A stretch of 37,000 nucleotides of DNA from an uncultured Muribaculaceae bacterium (GCA_947525975.1 CANNVE010000025.1:1-37000), one strand, 5' to 3'. Counted from the first letter of the stretch, positions 1 through 8,589 are shown. The notes: a model not told the origin generated them from the sequence alone. Translations and numbers: made by a program.

Positions 1-17
1 GGGTTTACTTCTTTCAT
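1..17 (-). CDS. possible 5' end of a gene leaving the window
   Basis: An ATG on the minus strand at 17 is followed by only five complete codons (MKEVN) before the window ends, so nothing can be said about its product. It is listed only because a TAACTTTG -7 element lies just upstream (27-34 on the complementary strand), which would put transcription start almost at the ATG. It may equally be chance. Confidence 0.2.
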
Positions 18-26
18 TTTTTACGG

Positions 27-34
27 CAAAGTTA
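27..34 (-). promoter_or_regulatory. Bacteroidota -7 promoter element TAACTTTG
   Basis: Reads TAACTTTG on the minus strand, matching the TAnnTTTG -7 consensus of Bacteroidota housekeeping promoters. The same octamer recurs upstream of several genes in this window. It would fire leftward, out of the window. No clear TTTG -33 element is seen at the usual distance. Confidence 0.4.
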
Positions 35-72
35 GCGCATTGCCGTTGCCTCCGATAGAAGAAAAGGGACAT

Positions 73-876
73 TCAGAATGGCGAGGCAAACAAATCGGAA
101 TAAACCGTCTGTGTTTTCAGCAATTCAGCCGGGGTGACTCCTGAATAGCGGCGGCATTCACGGATGAAATGTGACTGGTCGGCGTATCCGCAAGTGTAGG
201 CTATGTCGACAAAATCGCGGTTGCCGTTCTGCATGAGCCACAGCGATTTCTGAAAACGTGCCACGGAGGAATATTCCTTTGGCTTCATGCCGACGGCATT
301 GAAAAACACCCGCTCGAACTGCTTCCGGCTCAAACAAGCGAGTTGCGCCATATTCTCCACGCTGATGGCATTGTCAAGGAATAAATGTCTAAGCGAAGCA
401 CCCACTCTTTTGAAATTATGAAACGCTGATTCTTCCAATCTTGACAATAGCCATTCTTCAATCTTCCGGATGGCTTCTGTAGAGTCATCGGCATTAAGCA
501 CCTCATCGGCAAGGGCATTCAGCCTTTTGTCGCCAAGGGAATAGCCGTCAATCTCCCGGTTGTAGAATGATGACACCGGGATATTGAACATCGTACCGAT
601 GGCATGGGGACAGAACACCACGACAATGGTTTCGACCTCACCCGATGATTGCATCCTTGCAGGAAAATTGACCTGTCCGCTAATTGAAAATCTTGCTTGC
701 TCAGCCGTCAATTCCGGAATATAGAACTGACTGCGACGATGAAAAATCAGTTGCGGACATCCGATTGGAAAGGTGAGGGCTTCAAGATCTTCACGCCCCC
801 TCAATATCCAGTAGTAGCGCACATATGGTTGAAGCCACACTGTTGGTCGGATAAACTGAACACAAGCATTATCCAT
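73..876 (-). CDS. AraC-family transcriptional regulator with DUF6597-like N-terminal domain
   Basis: Cytoplasmic one-component regulator of about 267 residues. The N-terminal half (VRYYWILRG, then FPIGCPQLIFH) resembles the DUF6597 sensor-like domain often found before AraC DNA-binding domains. The C-terminal ~100 residues hold two helix-turn-helix units: the first around MAQLACLSRKQFERVF, the second around DIAYTCGYADQSHFIRECRRY, ending in the usual GVTPAELL. I start at ATG 876 because the slightly longer frame begins with TTG. This ATG lies 2 nt after the stop of the upstream small gene (879-1223), so the two are probably co-transcribed. The ligand and targets are unknown. It is not obviously tied to the PUL, since it is the last gene of a separate small group. 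Confidence 0.85.
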   Translation of the reverse strand: MDNACVQFIRPTVWLQPYVRYYWILRGREDLEALTFPIGCPQLIFHRRSQFYIPELTAEQARFSISGQVNFPARMQSSGEVETIVVVFCPHAIGTMFNIPVSSFYNREIDGYSLGDKRLNALADEVLNADDSTEAIRKIEEWLLSRLEESAFHNFKRVGASLRHLFLDNAISVENMAQLACLSRKQFERVFFNAVGMKPKEYSSVARFQKSLWLMQNGNRDFVDIAYTCGYADQSHFIRECRRYSGVTPAELLKTQTVYSDLFASPF

Positions 877-878
877 AA

Positions 879-1223
879 TCAAGGGATTGTTATAGTGAAA
901 TCCTCGTTGTACTTGTCATCACGTACATCTTCATAAAAAATGCGGAAGCTCTCTTCCGAAAGCCATTCCACTCCGAAATGCACGGTTTCCATAAACCCAC
1001 TGCCGGGATATGACCACAATTCGTTGTCCCACAGCCAATGCTTTTTGTAAACCGTGGGGCGCGACATGAAGTCATATTGTACGATTATCGTGTTTGTTTT
1101 CTGTGGCGAAGTGTATTCCTCATGCTCGCAGTTGACAAAGATATTGTAGCAGCCACGAAACAGACAGACCATCGTAATGGCCATGATAGCCAAAACAATG
1201 TGTTTTACTCGTATATGCTTCAT
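879..1223 (-). CDS. small membrane-anchored or lipoprotein-like hypothetical protein
   Basis: A 114-residue protein with a basic N-terminus (MKHIRVKH) followed by one hydrophobic segment, about residues 9-22, ending LFRGC. That could be a lipobox with Cys as the acylation site or simply a transmembrane anchor. The rest is polar and rich in aromatic and acidic residues (WLWDNELWSY, FRIFYEDVRDDKY), so it probably faces the periplasm. No family was recognised. It sits 19 nt downstream of the 1243-1734 gene and 2 nt upstream of the AraC regulator, suggesting one transcript of three genes. Confidence 0.6.
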   Translation of the reverse strand: MKHIRVKHIVLAIMAITMVCLFRGCYNIFVNCEHEEYTSPQKTNTIIVQYDFMSRPTVYKKHWLWDNELWSYPGSGFMETVHFGVEWLSEESFRIFYEDVRDDKYNEDFTITIP

Positions 1224-1242
1224 AATCAGCGATTATAAGTAG

Positions 1243-1734
1243 TCAGCAGATACCGGCCCCCATTTCTTCAATCATCGTACTCCACATTCCCTCGGGATCT
1301 GCAATGGCGGTGGAATCTATTTCTTCAACTTTCCGATGGAGTTCGGTTGCCACCTCTTCACATTCTTTCTCAAACACTTCTGTATCTACAGTAGGTTCAA
1401 GATCGGCAAGACATCTTTCAGCAACTATGTACAGATTCATGATTTCCATGAAAGCGGGAAAGTTGGCGGCACAGTATCCTATAACATGGTCTTCGGCAAG
1501 ATTCGACATGTCATAGCGTTTCCTTTCGCCAGGCAATTCCATCAGATGAACCGAACCGTCATCCATTACGACAATGTATATTCCGAGGTCAGCATCTTCC
1601 GCTACAGAGACAAAAGAACGTTGCGATTTCAGTTTACCAAGCCAAATGGCATCCGGGGCTAAAAAAGTGTATATCCCTAACTCCGTTCCTGCTTGTGGTA
1701 GATGTCCTTTCACAATTTGGAAAATATTATCCAT
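1243..1734 (-). CDS. hypothetical protein, possibly SUKH-like
   Basis: A soluble acidic protein of 163 residues without signal peptide or membrane segment. The middle (LGIYIVVMDDGSVHLMELPG, then FPAFMEIMNLYIVAERCL) has the layout of SUKH/SMI1-type proteins: a beta hairpin reading a status value followed by a helix beginning F-x-x-F. SUKH proteins are commonly immunity proteins of contact-dependent toxins. This match is by eye and weak, and no toxin gene is visible nearby. It would be the first gene of the three-gene minus-strand group ending with the AraC regulator. No -7 element was found directly upstream. Confidence 0.5.
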   Translation of the reverse strand: MDNIFQIVKGHLPQAGTELGIYTFLAPDAIWLGKLKSQRSFVSVAEDADLGIYIVVMDDGSVHLMELPGERKRYDMSNLAEDHVIGYCAANFPAFMEIMNLYIVAERCLADLEPTVDTEVFEKECEEVATELHRKVEEIDSTAIADPEGMWSTMIEEMGAGIC

Positions 1735-1743
1735 ACCTATATA

Positions 1744-2016
1744 TCATGTGGCAGATAGTTTCACTGTTATTGCATCAAATGGCTCAGGCTTGCCGAGGCT
1801 CACGCGAAATGTGTCTCCGTCCCAAACGGCCCGGTTGATGGCCGACTTGCGGCTGTCGGCGCAACGGGGCAAATCTTCATCCCATTTCGATGCGACTATT
1901 TCGCCGGTGGCTGTGCTGACGATCTCCACTTTCAGAGCATCGCCCACTTTTTGGCTGAAGCAGTCATAGACCGGGGCTCGGTGTTTTCGGTCACGGAGTT
2001 CCTTGGAGCGCGTCAA
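1744..2016 (-). pseudogene. orphan C-terminal-like fragment downstream of the GH2 gene
   Basis: An open frame of 90 codons that starts only with TTG, overlapping the GH2 stop codon region (2013-2016), in a different frame. The frame remains open upstream inside the GH2 gene as far as about 2205, with no ATG found in the part I read. The peptide (VEIVSTATGEIVASKWDED, then WDGDTFRVSLGKPEPFDAIT) looks like the final beta-sandwich strands of a secreted carbohydrate-active or cell-surface protein, but I could not name the family. Lack of an ATG, a signal peptide or its own upstream region suggests the remnant of a deleted gene fused behind GH2. Translation by re-initiation at the TTG is possible. 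Confidence 0.4.
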
Positions 2017-4433
2017 TGGGTGCGGAATGTGACTTTTGCGGGCTTGCCGCTGTCGGGGGTTATGGTCAGGGTGACTTGGCCGGGCGATTTTGTGGAGCGG
2101 AGTATCACTGATGCGCGCCCGTTGTGGAGGCTGCGGGTGTTGCCGGTCATCGGCTCATCGCTCGAAAGGTCGCCGTTGGCCACGCCGGCTATCACCGCCG
2201 GGCCGTCAACTTCGAAAGTCAGCCTTGTCGATTGGCCCGGCACGGTGCGCCCCTTGCTGTCTACGGCCTCGATGCTGACATATTGCAGATCCATGCCGTC
2301 GGCTTTCCATGCCCGGTTGTCGCCTTCGGCTTTCAGGCGCGCGGTCTTTCCGGCGGTCTCGATGCGGTGGCGGCTTATCGGGGCTTTCCGGCCGTCGCGG
2401 TATGCCACGGCTTCGAGCGAGCCTTCGCGGTAGGGGATGCCCTCCCAGAGTATGCGGTTGCGCGTTTTGGGGTTGGCTGTGTCGTTGCGGCGGCGTCCGA
2501 GGCTCTTGCCGTTGAGCAGGAGGTCCACTTCGTCGCAGTTGGTGTAGGTGTATAGGTCTACGGTGCAGCCAGGGGTGCGGTTCCAATGCTCCGACATGCG
2601 CTTGGTGCCCACCTTCATGTCGTTCCATACGGTGTTGTCGTCGCTGTCGATGATGCCGATGCGCACTATCGGCTCATCGGGGCGGAAGATGCTGCGCAGG
2701 AACCACGCTATCGGCTTCGGCTGCAGCGATATGTCGAAAATGCCTTCGGTCCATCCCTTCGATGGCCATCCTTTCGATTCGCCCAGATAGTCGATCATGC
2801 CCCAATAAGCCAGGCCTACGACCTTGTCGAGGTCCATCTCGTAGAAATTCGGGCCCATGCCTGATGTGTTGGCTTCGCTCTGGTAGAATATAAGGTTGGG
2901 GAAGCGGCGTCCATCGCCGGGGAAGTACATGTAGCGGTAGTTGTAGGCGGCGATGTCGGTCTCATGCACGAGCGGAGCCGGCAGTGAGTCGGTGGCGAGC
3001 GAGCGTCCGCGCGGGTGCATGGCCACGGTCACCGGTCGGGTGGTGTCATATCTCTGCAGCAGGGCTTTCTGCATGCGGTAGGGTGTCACGCCCCAGTCGG
3101 CGTATGGGAGTTCCCATAGCAGCTGCAGCTCGTTGCCGAGGCTCCACATCACCACCGACGGATGGTTGCGGTCGCGCTTCACCCATTCGGGCACGTCCTT
3201 GGGCCAGAGCTCCATCCAATCCTTTCGTCCGCCGGCGTATTGTGTGAGCCACTTGTCGTAGAGCTCGTCGACCACAAGGATGCCGTGACGGTCGCAGATA
3301 CGCATGAATTCCTTGCTGTAGGGATTGTGCGATGTGCGTATGTGGTTGAATCCGAAATCCTTCAGCATCTTCACCCTCTTTTCGATGGCGGCCGGGAATG
3401 CCGCGGCTCCGAGCGAGCCGAGAGTGTGGTGGTTGGCTATGCCTTTGAGCAGCACTTTCTTGCCGTTGAGCTTGAGGCCGAATTCAGGCGAATATTCGAT
3501 AGAGCGTATGCCGAATTGGTCAGAGACGCGGTCGATGACCTCACCGTCATCTCCGATGATCGACACCTCGATGTCATAGAGGTGGGGCGTGTCGCAGTCC
3601 CAAAGGCGCGGATTGGGTATCGATGCGGTGTCGATGGCGTATTCGTTGATTCTCTGCTTGCGGCTGAATGGCAGCGACGTGGTGCGGTCATAGACCTTGT
3701 TGCCGTCTGCGTCAGTGATTGCGGCATTCACTTTCAGCGCCTTGCCGTCAAACTTGTGAGCGGCTATCTCGGCCTGAATGCACACAGTGGCCATAGAGTC
3801 AGACACCGATGGAGTGGTGACATAGATCGGGTGTCGGGTGAAGTGGGTGTCGGGGTCGGTGACCACCACGTTGACATCGCGGTAGAGGCCGCCGCCGGTG
3901 TACCATCGCGAATTTTCAGGCTCTCCGGTGTCAGCTCTCACGGCGAGCGTGTTGGGGGCGTCATAGTCGAGAAGGTCGGTCACGTCTACTTCGAAACCGA
4001 GGTATCCGTAGTCGGTGCCTCCCACGCGGTGACCGTTGAGGTATACGTCGCCCACAAGCATTATGCCTTCGAAATCGAGCAGCACTCGCTGCCCTTTCCA
4101 CGCCGGGTCGGCCACGAGGCTGCGGCGGTACCATCCGGTGCCCATCTCCTTGAATCCTCTCGAGCTGAGCCTTGAGCTGATATTGGCCACGGCGTTCTCC
4201 TTGTCGGGCTTTTCATCGGGCGAGGGCTCAACCCAAGGCTGCGATATCTGGAAATCGTGGGGAAGATCGACCTCGGCCCATGCGCTGTCGTCAAAGCCGG
4301 CTGCTTCAGCGCCCTTGATGTCGCCCGGCGCGAACCGCCATCCGCTGTTGAGGTTAGTCTGGGTGCGCTCTGCGGCTTGAGCGAAGAAAACGATCAGGGA
4401 AAGGACCAGGAGGGAGGATAGTTTCTGTATCAT
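2013..4433 (-). CDS. GH2 family glycoside hydrolase (beta-galactosidase/beta-glucuronidase type)
   Basis: Secreted 806-residue enzyme, predicted to hydrolyse beta-linked galactosides, glucuronides or similar terminal sugars in the periplasm or at the cell surface. A signal peptide covers about residues 1-20 (ends FFAQA). The sugar-binding jelly-roll domain follows (WYRRSL, YLNGHRVGGTDYGY), then an Ig-like domain, then the TIM barrel from about residue 320. The acid/base is Glu435 in WSLGNE and the probable nucleophile Glu520 in FYQSEANTSG. After the barrel come a DUF4982-like segment (VDLYTYTNCDEVDLLLNGKS) and an Ig-like C-terminal domain (FEVDGPAVIAGVANGD), the usual Bacteroides GH2 layout. 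It has its own promoter and is divergent from the GH43 gene. The exact substrate cannot be read from the sequence. Confidence 0.92.
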   Translation of the reverse strand: MIQKLSSLLVLSLIVFFAQAAERTQTNLNSGWRFAPGDIKGAEAAGFDDSAWAEVDLPHDFQISQPWVEPSPDEKPDKENAVANISSRLSSRGFKEMGTGWYRRSLVADPAWKGQRVLLDFEGIMLVGDVYLNGHRVGGTDYGYLGFEVDVTDLLDYDAPNTLAVRADTGEPENSRWYTGGGLYRDVNVVVTDPDTHFTRHPIYVTTPSVSDSMATVCIQAEIAAHKFDGKALKVNAAITDADGNKVYDRTTSLPFSRKQRINEYAIDTASIPNPRLWDCDTPHLYDIEVSIIGDDGEVIDRVSDQFGIRSIEYSPEFGLKLNGKKVLLKGIANHHTLGSLGAAAFPAAIEKRVKMLKDFGFNHIRTSHNPYSKEFMRICDRHGILVVDELYDKWLTQYAGGRKDWMELWPKDVPEWVKRDRNHPSVVMWSLGNELQLLWELPYADWGVTPYRMQKALLQRYDTTRPVTVAMHPRGRSLATDSLPAPLVHETDIAAYNYRYMYFPGDGRRFPNLIFYQSEANTSGMGPNFYEMDLDKVVGLAYWGMIDYLGESKGWPSKGWTEGIFDISLQPKPIAWFLRSIFRPDEPIVRIGIIDSDDNTVWNDMKVGTKRMSEHWNRTPGCTVDLYTYTNCDEVDLLLNGKSLGRRRNDTANPKTRNRILWEGIPYREGSLEAVAYRDGRKAPISRHRIETAGKTARLKAEGDNRAWKADGMDLQYVSIEAVDSKGRTVPGQSTRLTFEVDGPAVIAGVANGDLSSDEPMTGNTRSLHNGRASVILRSTKSPGQVTLTITPDSGKPAKVTFRTH

Positions 4434-4482
4434 GATGGAAGATTATCGGTAGGTATGTGAGAAATGTAACATGACGATATTG

Positions 4483-4490
4483 CAAAGTTA
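4483..4490 (-). promoter_or_regulatory. -7 promoter element for the GH2 gene
   Basis: TAACTTTG on the minus strand, ending about 50 nt before the GH2 ATG. It matches the Bacteroidota TAnnTTTG -7 consensus. Together with the plus-strand element at 4523-4530 it forms a back-to-back divergent promoter pair between GH2 and GH43. Confidence 0.6.
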
Positions 4491-4522
4491 CAAAATTAAT
4501 TCCATCACGCATCCCTTTTTTT

Positions 4523-4530
4523 TACCTTTG
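4523..4530 (+). promoter_or_regulatory. -7 promoter element for the GH43 gene
   Basis: TACCTTTG on the plus strand, 35 nt before the ATG at 4566. The same TACCTTTG precedes tRNA-Ala in this window. Its position overlaps the GTG at 4530 that would give a 12-residue longer GH43, which argues that translation starts at 4566 instead. Confidence 0.6.
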
Positions 4531-4565
4531 TGGCCGGAAAAATCAATCTTGATAAATGCTTCGAC

Positions 4566-6272
4566 ATGAAAAAACTAATCGTAATGTTGCTGGCGTGGCT
4601 GCCTGTGTTGGCATGGGCCGGCGACACATTCAGAAATCCTGTGATCAACGCCGACGCGCCTGATGTGAGCGTGTGCAAGGTGGCCGACACTTATTATATG
4701 ATCAGCACCACCATGCACCTGATGCCCGGAGGCCCTATCATGAAATCAAGCGATATGGTCAACTGGGAGACTATCGGATACGTATTCGACCGCATCGACG
4801 ACGGCGACCGCTATGACCTGATCGACGGAAAGACGGTCTACGGCCAGGGGCAGTGGGCTTCGAGCATACGCTACCATATGGGTAAATTCTACGTCTGGTT
4901 CACCGCGAACGGCGCTCCCGGCAAAGGCTTTGTCTTCGCCGCCGACAAGCCCGAGGGGCCGTGGAGCCTTGTGGCGCGTCCGCCTCACATGCATGATTCA
5001 TCGCTTTTCTTTGATGAGGACGGCAAGCGTTATTTCTTCACGGGCGGAGGCTATGTGGTGGAGCTTGGCGATGATTTCATGCCCAAAGAGGGAGGGCTCA
5101 ACGTGCGCGTGATCGACGGCTCGGCTGATCCGGAGGAAAAGGGCGCTCTGCTTGAGGGCGCAAGCGCATTCAAGCACAATGGCCGATACTACATCTGCAT
5201 GATATCGATGAAGTGGGGCGTGGAGGGCCGTGTACGCCGCGAGGTGTGCTACCGCGCCGACAAGATTGAAGGCCCTTACGAGAAGAAAGTGATACTGGAG
5301 ACTCAGTTTGAGACATACGGCGGCGTGGGCCAGGGATGCCTCGTGGGCGACGACCAGAGCGATCTGGACTGGATGGCGCTCATATTCCAGGACCGAGGCG
5401 GCATTGGCCGCGTGCCTTGTGCCCTGCCTGTCACTTGGGTGGAAGGCTGGCCCATGGTGGGCGAATACACCGGACAGGTCAATACCGCCATCAACGAAAG
5501 CCCGGGCGACAATCCCACTGGCAATCCTCGCCTCGACAAGCGCGCCTATCGCACTCCGTCTGACCTGACTAAGAAGCATCCCTCGCTCGCCGGCATCATC
5601 GGCAGCGACGAGTTTGATCCTCTTCCCGTAGACTCCGCCGGCGCTTATCACGCCCGCAAAGGCATGAAGCTCTATTGGCAGTGGAACCACAATCCCGTCG
5701 ATGAGGCCTGGAGCCTGGCCGAGCGCCCCGGCTATCTGAGACTGAAGACAGCCCGCGTGGTCGACAATCTGCAGGTGGCTCCCAACACGCTCACACAGCG
5801 CATGGCCGGCCCTGAATGCTGCGGGGAAGTGAAGATAGATTTATCCGGCATGAAAGACGGCGACGTGTGCGGCCTCGCGGCATACAACGGTGACAGCGGC
5901 GTGCTGCGCGTGGTGAAGAAAGGGGGCAAATATCTGCTTCAGCTTGCCGAGGAAAAGGCTGTGTTCAAGCAGCCTCGCGACATCGAGCGTGTCGATGTGG
6001 ATGTGATAGAGCAGGTGGCTCTGAAATTCAAGAATAAGAAGGATAAGGCTGTCTACCTTCGCGTCAGCGGTGACTTCAATCCCGGAAGAGACATGGCATC
6101 GTTCGCCTACAGTCTCGACGGCGAAGACTGGCATGGCATTGGCCGTGAGATTCCGATGCGATTCGACTATATGCGCCATTTCATGGGCACGAAATTCGCC
6201 ATCTTCAACTACACCACTCGCCAGACCGGCGGCCACGTCGATGTCGACTGGTTCCGCTTCACCCAAAAGTGA
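4566..6272 (+). CDS. GH43 family glycoside hydrolase (beta-xylosidase / alpha-L-arabinofuranosidase type)
   Basis: Secreted enzyme of 568 residues from the ATG at 4566, which directly precedes a signal peptide (MKKLIVMLLA through LAWAG). The five-bladed propeller shows GH43 catalytic residues: general base Asp33 in ADAPDVSV, pKa-modulating Asp144 in HDSSLFFDEDG, and general acid Glu197 in LLEGASAFK. The MISTTMHLMPGGPIMKS stretch resembles subfamily GH43_12-type proteins. The C-terminal ~200 residues form a beta-sandwich of the xylosidase C2/DUF1349 type (FAYSLDGEDWHGIG, DVDWFRF). The likely role is removal of terminal xylose, arabinose or galactose from side chains. It is the only PUL enzyme gene on the plus strand, divergent from GH2 and ending at a strong terminator. 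Confidence 0.9.
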   Translation: MKKLIVMLLAWLPVLAWAGDTFRNPVINADAPDVSVCKVADTYYMISTTMHLMPGGPIMKSSDMVNWETIGYVFDRIDDGDRYDLIDGKTVYGQGQWASSIRYHMGKFYVWFTANGAPGKGFVFAADKPEGPWSLVARPPHMHDSSLFFDEDGKRYFFTGGGYVVELGDDFMPKEGGLNVRVIDGSADPEEKGALLEGASAFKHNGRYYICMISMKWGVEGRVRREVCYRADKIEGPYEKKVILETQFETYGGVGQGCLVGDDQSDLDWMALIFQDRGGIGRVPCALPVTWVEGWPMVGEYTGQVNTAINESPGDNPTGNPRLDKRAYRTPSDLTKKHPSLAGIIGSDEFDPLPVDSAGAYHARKGMKLYWQWNHNPVDEAWSLAERPGYLRLKTARVVDNLQVAPNTLTQRMAGPECCGEVKIDLSGMKDGDVCGLAAYNGDSGVLRVVKKGGKYLLQLAEEKAVFKQPRDIERVDVDVIEQVALKFKNKKDKAVYLRVSGDFNPGRDMASFAYSLDGEDWHGIGREIPMRFDYMRHFMGTKFAIFNYTTRQTGGHVDVDWFRFTQK

Positions 6273-6283
6273 TTTGTAAAACG

Positions 6284-6325
6284 CAAAGAGACGCGCGTTC
6301 CACAAAAAGGAGCGCGCGTCTTTTT
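6284..6325. terminator. bidirectional rho-independent terminator
   Basis: A 12-bp stem (6290-6301 with 6309-6320, one G-T pair) around a 7-nt loop, flanked by an A-rich left side and TTTTT on the right. It lies between the converging GH43 and manA genes and should stop transcription from GH43; with the A-rich side it may also serve manA. Confidence 0.8.
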
Positions 6326-6383
6326 ACGTTTAGTATCAATCTTTTGTGCCGTGCGTTTCCGGGAAGCGCACCTTCCTCAGCCA

Positions 6384-7406
6384 TCAGCTCACTGTGGCGT
6401 AGATGAGGGTGGCGTGGCCTGAAATGGTGGCGCTTTCCACGCATGATGCCGGAATGAGCACGCTCTCGCCTTGCTTGATGGTGGTGGTGAATGCTGACTC
6501 GCAGGCTTCGTCGTCGGCTATTTCGGCTGACCTCGAGCGCACGCAGGCTGTGCCTTCGATGCTGGTAAGGCTCACGAATGAGTTTGACGGCTCTACGGCC
6601 ACAGGCGCTTTCGAGTCGAGGGCTATCTTTTTCACGATGAAGAATGGCGATGCCACAAGCAGAGACGCCGAGCAGCCGGGAGCCAATCGCTCGGGCTCGC
6701 CGGGGGCGGTGCGGTATTCGTCATATACCTTGAAGTCGATGGCGTCGAGCGCCTGCTCGGTGTGCAGCTCGCGGGTGTTTCCGTTTGCGTCGCGGCGGTT
6801 GTAGTCAAAAATGCGGTAGGTGATGTCTGACGATTGCTGCACCTCTATGAGCAGGTTGCCGGCTCCGATGCCGTGCACACGGCCTGCGGGGATGTAGAAT
6901 GTGTCGCCGGGGTGGGAGTCATGGCAGGCCACATAGTCGAGGATATCGCCGCTGGCCACCAGGTCGGCATATTCCGCCTTGTTCACCTCGCGCTGCATTC
7001 CTGCCAGAATCTTTGCGTCGGGCTTTGTGCTGATGATGTGCCACATCTCGTTTTTTCCGAAGCAATTGTGGCGTTCGCGTGCCAGAGCGTCGTCGGGATG
7101 CACCTGCAGAGATAGATTCTGCTGCGCGTCGATGAGTTTTATGAGCAGCGGAAATTCCGGCTTTTCCGCCGAGCCCAATTTCTGTCCGAGCATCTCTGCG
7201 GGGTATTCTGCGGTGAGGGCGCGCAGGTTGCTGCCGGCCAGAGGGCCGTTGGCCACCACTGATTCGTGGCCCGGAACAGCCGATACTTCCCAGCTTTCGC
7301 CCACAAGATCGTCAGACGCGGGCATGCCCTTGAAGGGGCGTATGTCATGCCCTCCCCAAATCACTGTCTTCAGGATGGGCTGGAATTTAAGAGGATAGAG
7401 ATTCAT
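6384..7406 (-). CDS. manA: mannose-6-phosphate isomerase, class I
   Basis: Cytosolic zinc enzyme of 340 residues that interconverts mannose 6-phosphate and fructose 6-phosphate. The N-terminus (LKFQPILKTVIWGGHDI, then GESWEVSAVPGHES) is typical of type I isomerases of about 320 residues found in Bacteroidota. Metal-binding motifs are visible: LQVHPDD with Gln and His ligands, the Glu of FGKNEMWHI, and the His of AGRVHGIGAG. It lies 13 nt downstream of the ROK kinase gene and is surely co-transcribed with it, so kinase and isomerase would channel released hexose into glycolysis or nucleotide-sugar synthesis. The gene ends just before the terminator shared with GH43. Confidence 0.92.
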   Translation of the reverse strand: MNLYPLKFQPILKTVIWGGHDIRPFKGMPASDDLVGESWEVSAVPGHESVVANGPLAGSNLRALTAEYPAEMLGQKLGSAEKPEFPLLIKLIDAQQNLSLQVHPDDALARERHNCFGKNEMWHIISTKPDAKILAGMQREVNKAEYADLVASGDILDYVACHDSHPGDTFYIPAGRVHGIGAGNLLIEVQQSSDITYRIFDYNRRDANGNTRELHTEQALDAIDFKVYDEYRTAPGEPERLAPGCSASLLVASPFFIVKKIALDSKAPVAVEPSNSFVSLTSIEGTACVRSRSAEIADDEACESAFTTTIKQGESVLIPASCVESATISGHATLIYATVS

Positions 7407-7419
7407 CTTATGCTTGATG

Positions 7420-8529
7420 TCAATTATCTGATTTTGAATCGAGTTGAGAGAGCGCGAATGAGTAGGCTCCGATTGATATCGCCTTGCTGGCGCCGAGCAC
7501 TGACTTGATGATGCCGGTGGATTTCTGCGGGTCGTAGATCACAGTCTCTTCCGACCCGTAGATCTTGAGCGGACGGGCGGCTCCGGCGGCGAACTGCGCG
7601 AACTGGTCGGCATCGTCGAGGTCAAACACCTTCAGGGGTATGCGGTCTACCTGCTCGCCGCTGATGGTGTGCATGATGCCGCGCATCTGGCCCAGCAGGG
7701 CAGGCTTGTAGTATTCGGCTGCGCCGGTGAGGCCGCCGCCAATCACCACTATTGAGTCTGTGAGGGTCACAGCCGAAGCCATGGCGTCGCCCGCCACCTC
7801 GCCGAAAGCGTGGAAAGCTTTCTTCGCGGCTTCCATGTCGCCCTGTCGCTTGCCGGCGGCTATGTCGCAGATGTCTTTTGGCTCAAGACTGCTGTCGTTT
7901 ATGCCCGAGAATTCGGCGTAGAGGCGCTTCACGGCATTGACCGAGACTCCTGCCTCTACGATAAGGTCGGGATCATATTTGTGGCGGAGGCAGAATGTCT
8001 CTACGCAGGAGTTGTTGCCGAGGTTGAGCTTTCCGTCAATGACCATGCCGATGCCGAATCCCGTGCCGAATGTGTATCCGAGCATGTTGCGGTAGCGCCG
8101 GGGGCTGCCCAGCTGCTCGAGGCGCCTGTTGATTTCGGGGAGGGCGCCGGCCATGGCCTCGCCGTAGGCGAATAGGTCGCCGTCATTGTTGATGAAGACC
8201 GGGATGCCGAATTTCTGCTGCAGGTAGGGGCCGAGGGCCACGCCGCTGCGGAAAGAGGGGAAATTTGGCAGATAGCCGCCGATGATGCCGTTGGGATAGT
8301 CGGCCGGGCCGGGAAAGGCGAAGCTGATGGCCACGGGCTTGACGTCGAGCTTGGCTATGACCTCTTCAAAGCCCTTGACCATGGTGGCGATGCAAAGGTC
8401 GAGGTCGGTGGAGTTTGACGGATAGGTGATCGGGTCGACCACAAATTCGTTTCCGCGCATGGCTCCGAAAACGAGGTTGGTGCCACCGGCGTCGAGAGTG
8501 AGCACGGTGCGATTGTCAAAACGATACAT
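7420..8529 (-). CDS. ROK family sugar kinase
   Basis: Cytosolic protein of 369 residues. The phosphate-binding loop is at the N-terminus (VLTLDAGGTNLVFGA), and a second ATP-site glycine motif is IVVIGGGLTGA. The sugar-site region contains VFINNDGDLFAYGEA (catalytic Asp of the NNDGD motif) and GYTFGTGFGIG. The zinc motif CxCGxxGC of classical ROK repressors and kinases is absent; the equivalent stretch reads GNNSCVETFCLRHK. There is no helix-turn-helix, so this is an enzyme and not a repressor. Substrate could be glucose, mannose or fructose; pairing with manA favours mannose or fructose. It is the first gene of the ROK-manA operon and has its own -7 element 61 nt upstream. Confidence 0.85.
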   Translation of the reverse strand: MYRFDNRTVLTLDAGGTNLVFGAMRGNEFVVDPITYPSNSTDLDLCIATMVKGFEEVIAKLDVKPVAISFAFPGPADYPNGIIGGYLPNFPSFRSGVALGPYLQQKFGIPVFINNDGDLFAYGEAMAGALPEINRRLEQLGSPRRYRNMLGYTFGTGFGIGMVIDGKLNLGNNSCVETFCLRHKYDPDLIVEAGVSVNAVKRLYAEFSGINDSSLEPKDICDIAAGKRQGDMEAAKKAFHAFGEVAGDAMASAVTLTDSIVVIGGGLTGAAEYYKPALLGQMRGIMHTISGEQVDRIPLKVFDLDDADQFAQFAAGAARPLKIYGSEETVIYDPQKSTGIIKSVLGASKAISIGAYSFALSQLDSKSDN

Positions 8530-8589
8530 AGATATGTCGGATTATTAGGATTTTACGGTTTGCGAGGCCGTCTTTGGCCTGCTGTGACA

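Noticed and set aside
3162-4175. Long plus-strand open frame of 337 codons opposite GH2
   Set aside because: It is antisense to a well-supported GH2 gene; the peptide is rich in V, H and R with no domain, as expected from the mirror of a GC-rich gene.
4998-5690. Minus-strand open frame of 230 codons opposite GH43
   Set aside because: It mirrors the GH43 coding sequence, which has intact catalytic residues and a signal peptide; no promoter or start context.
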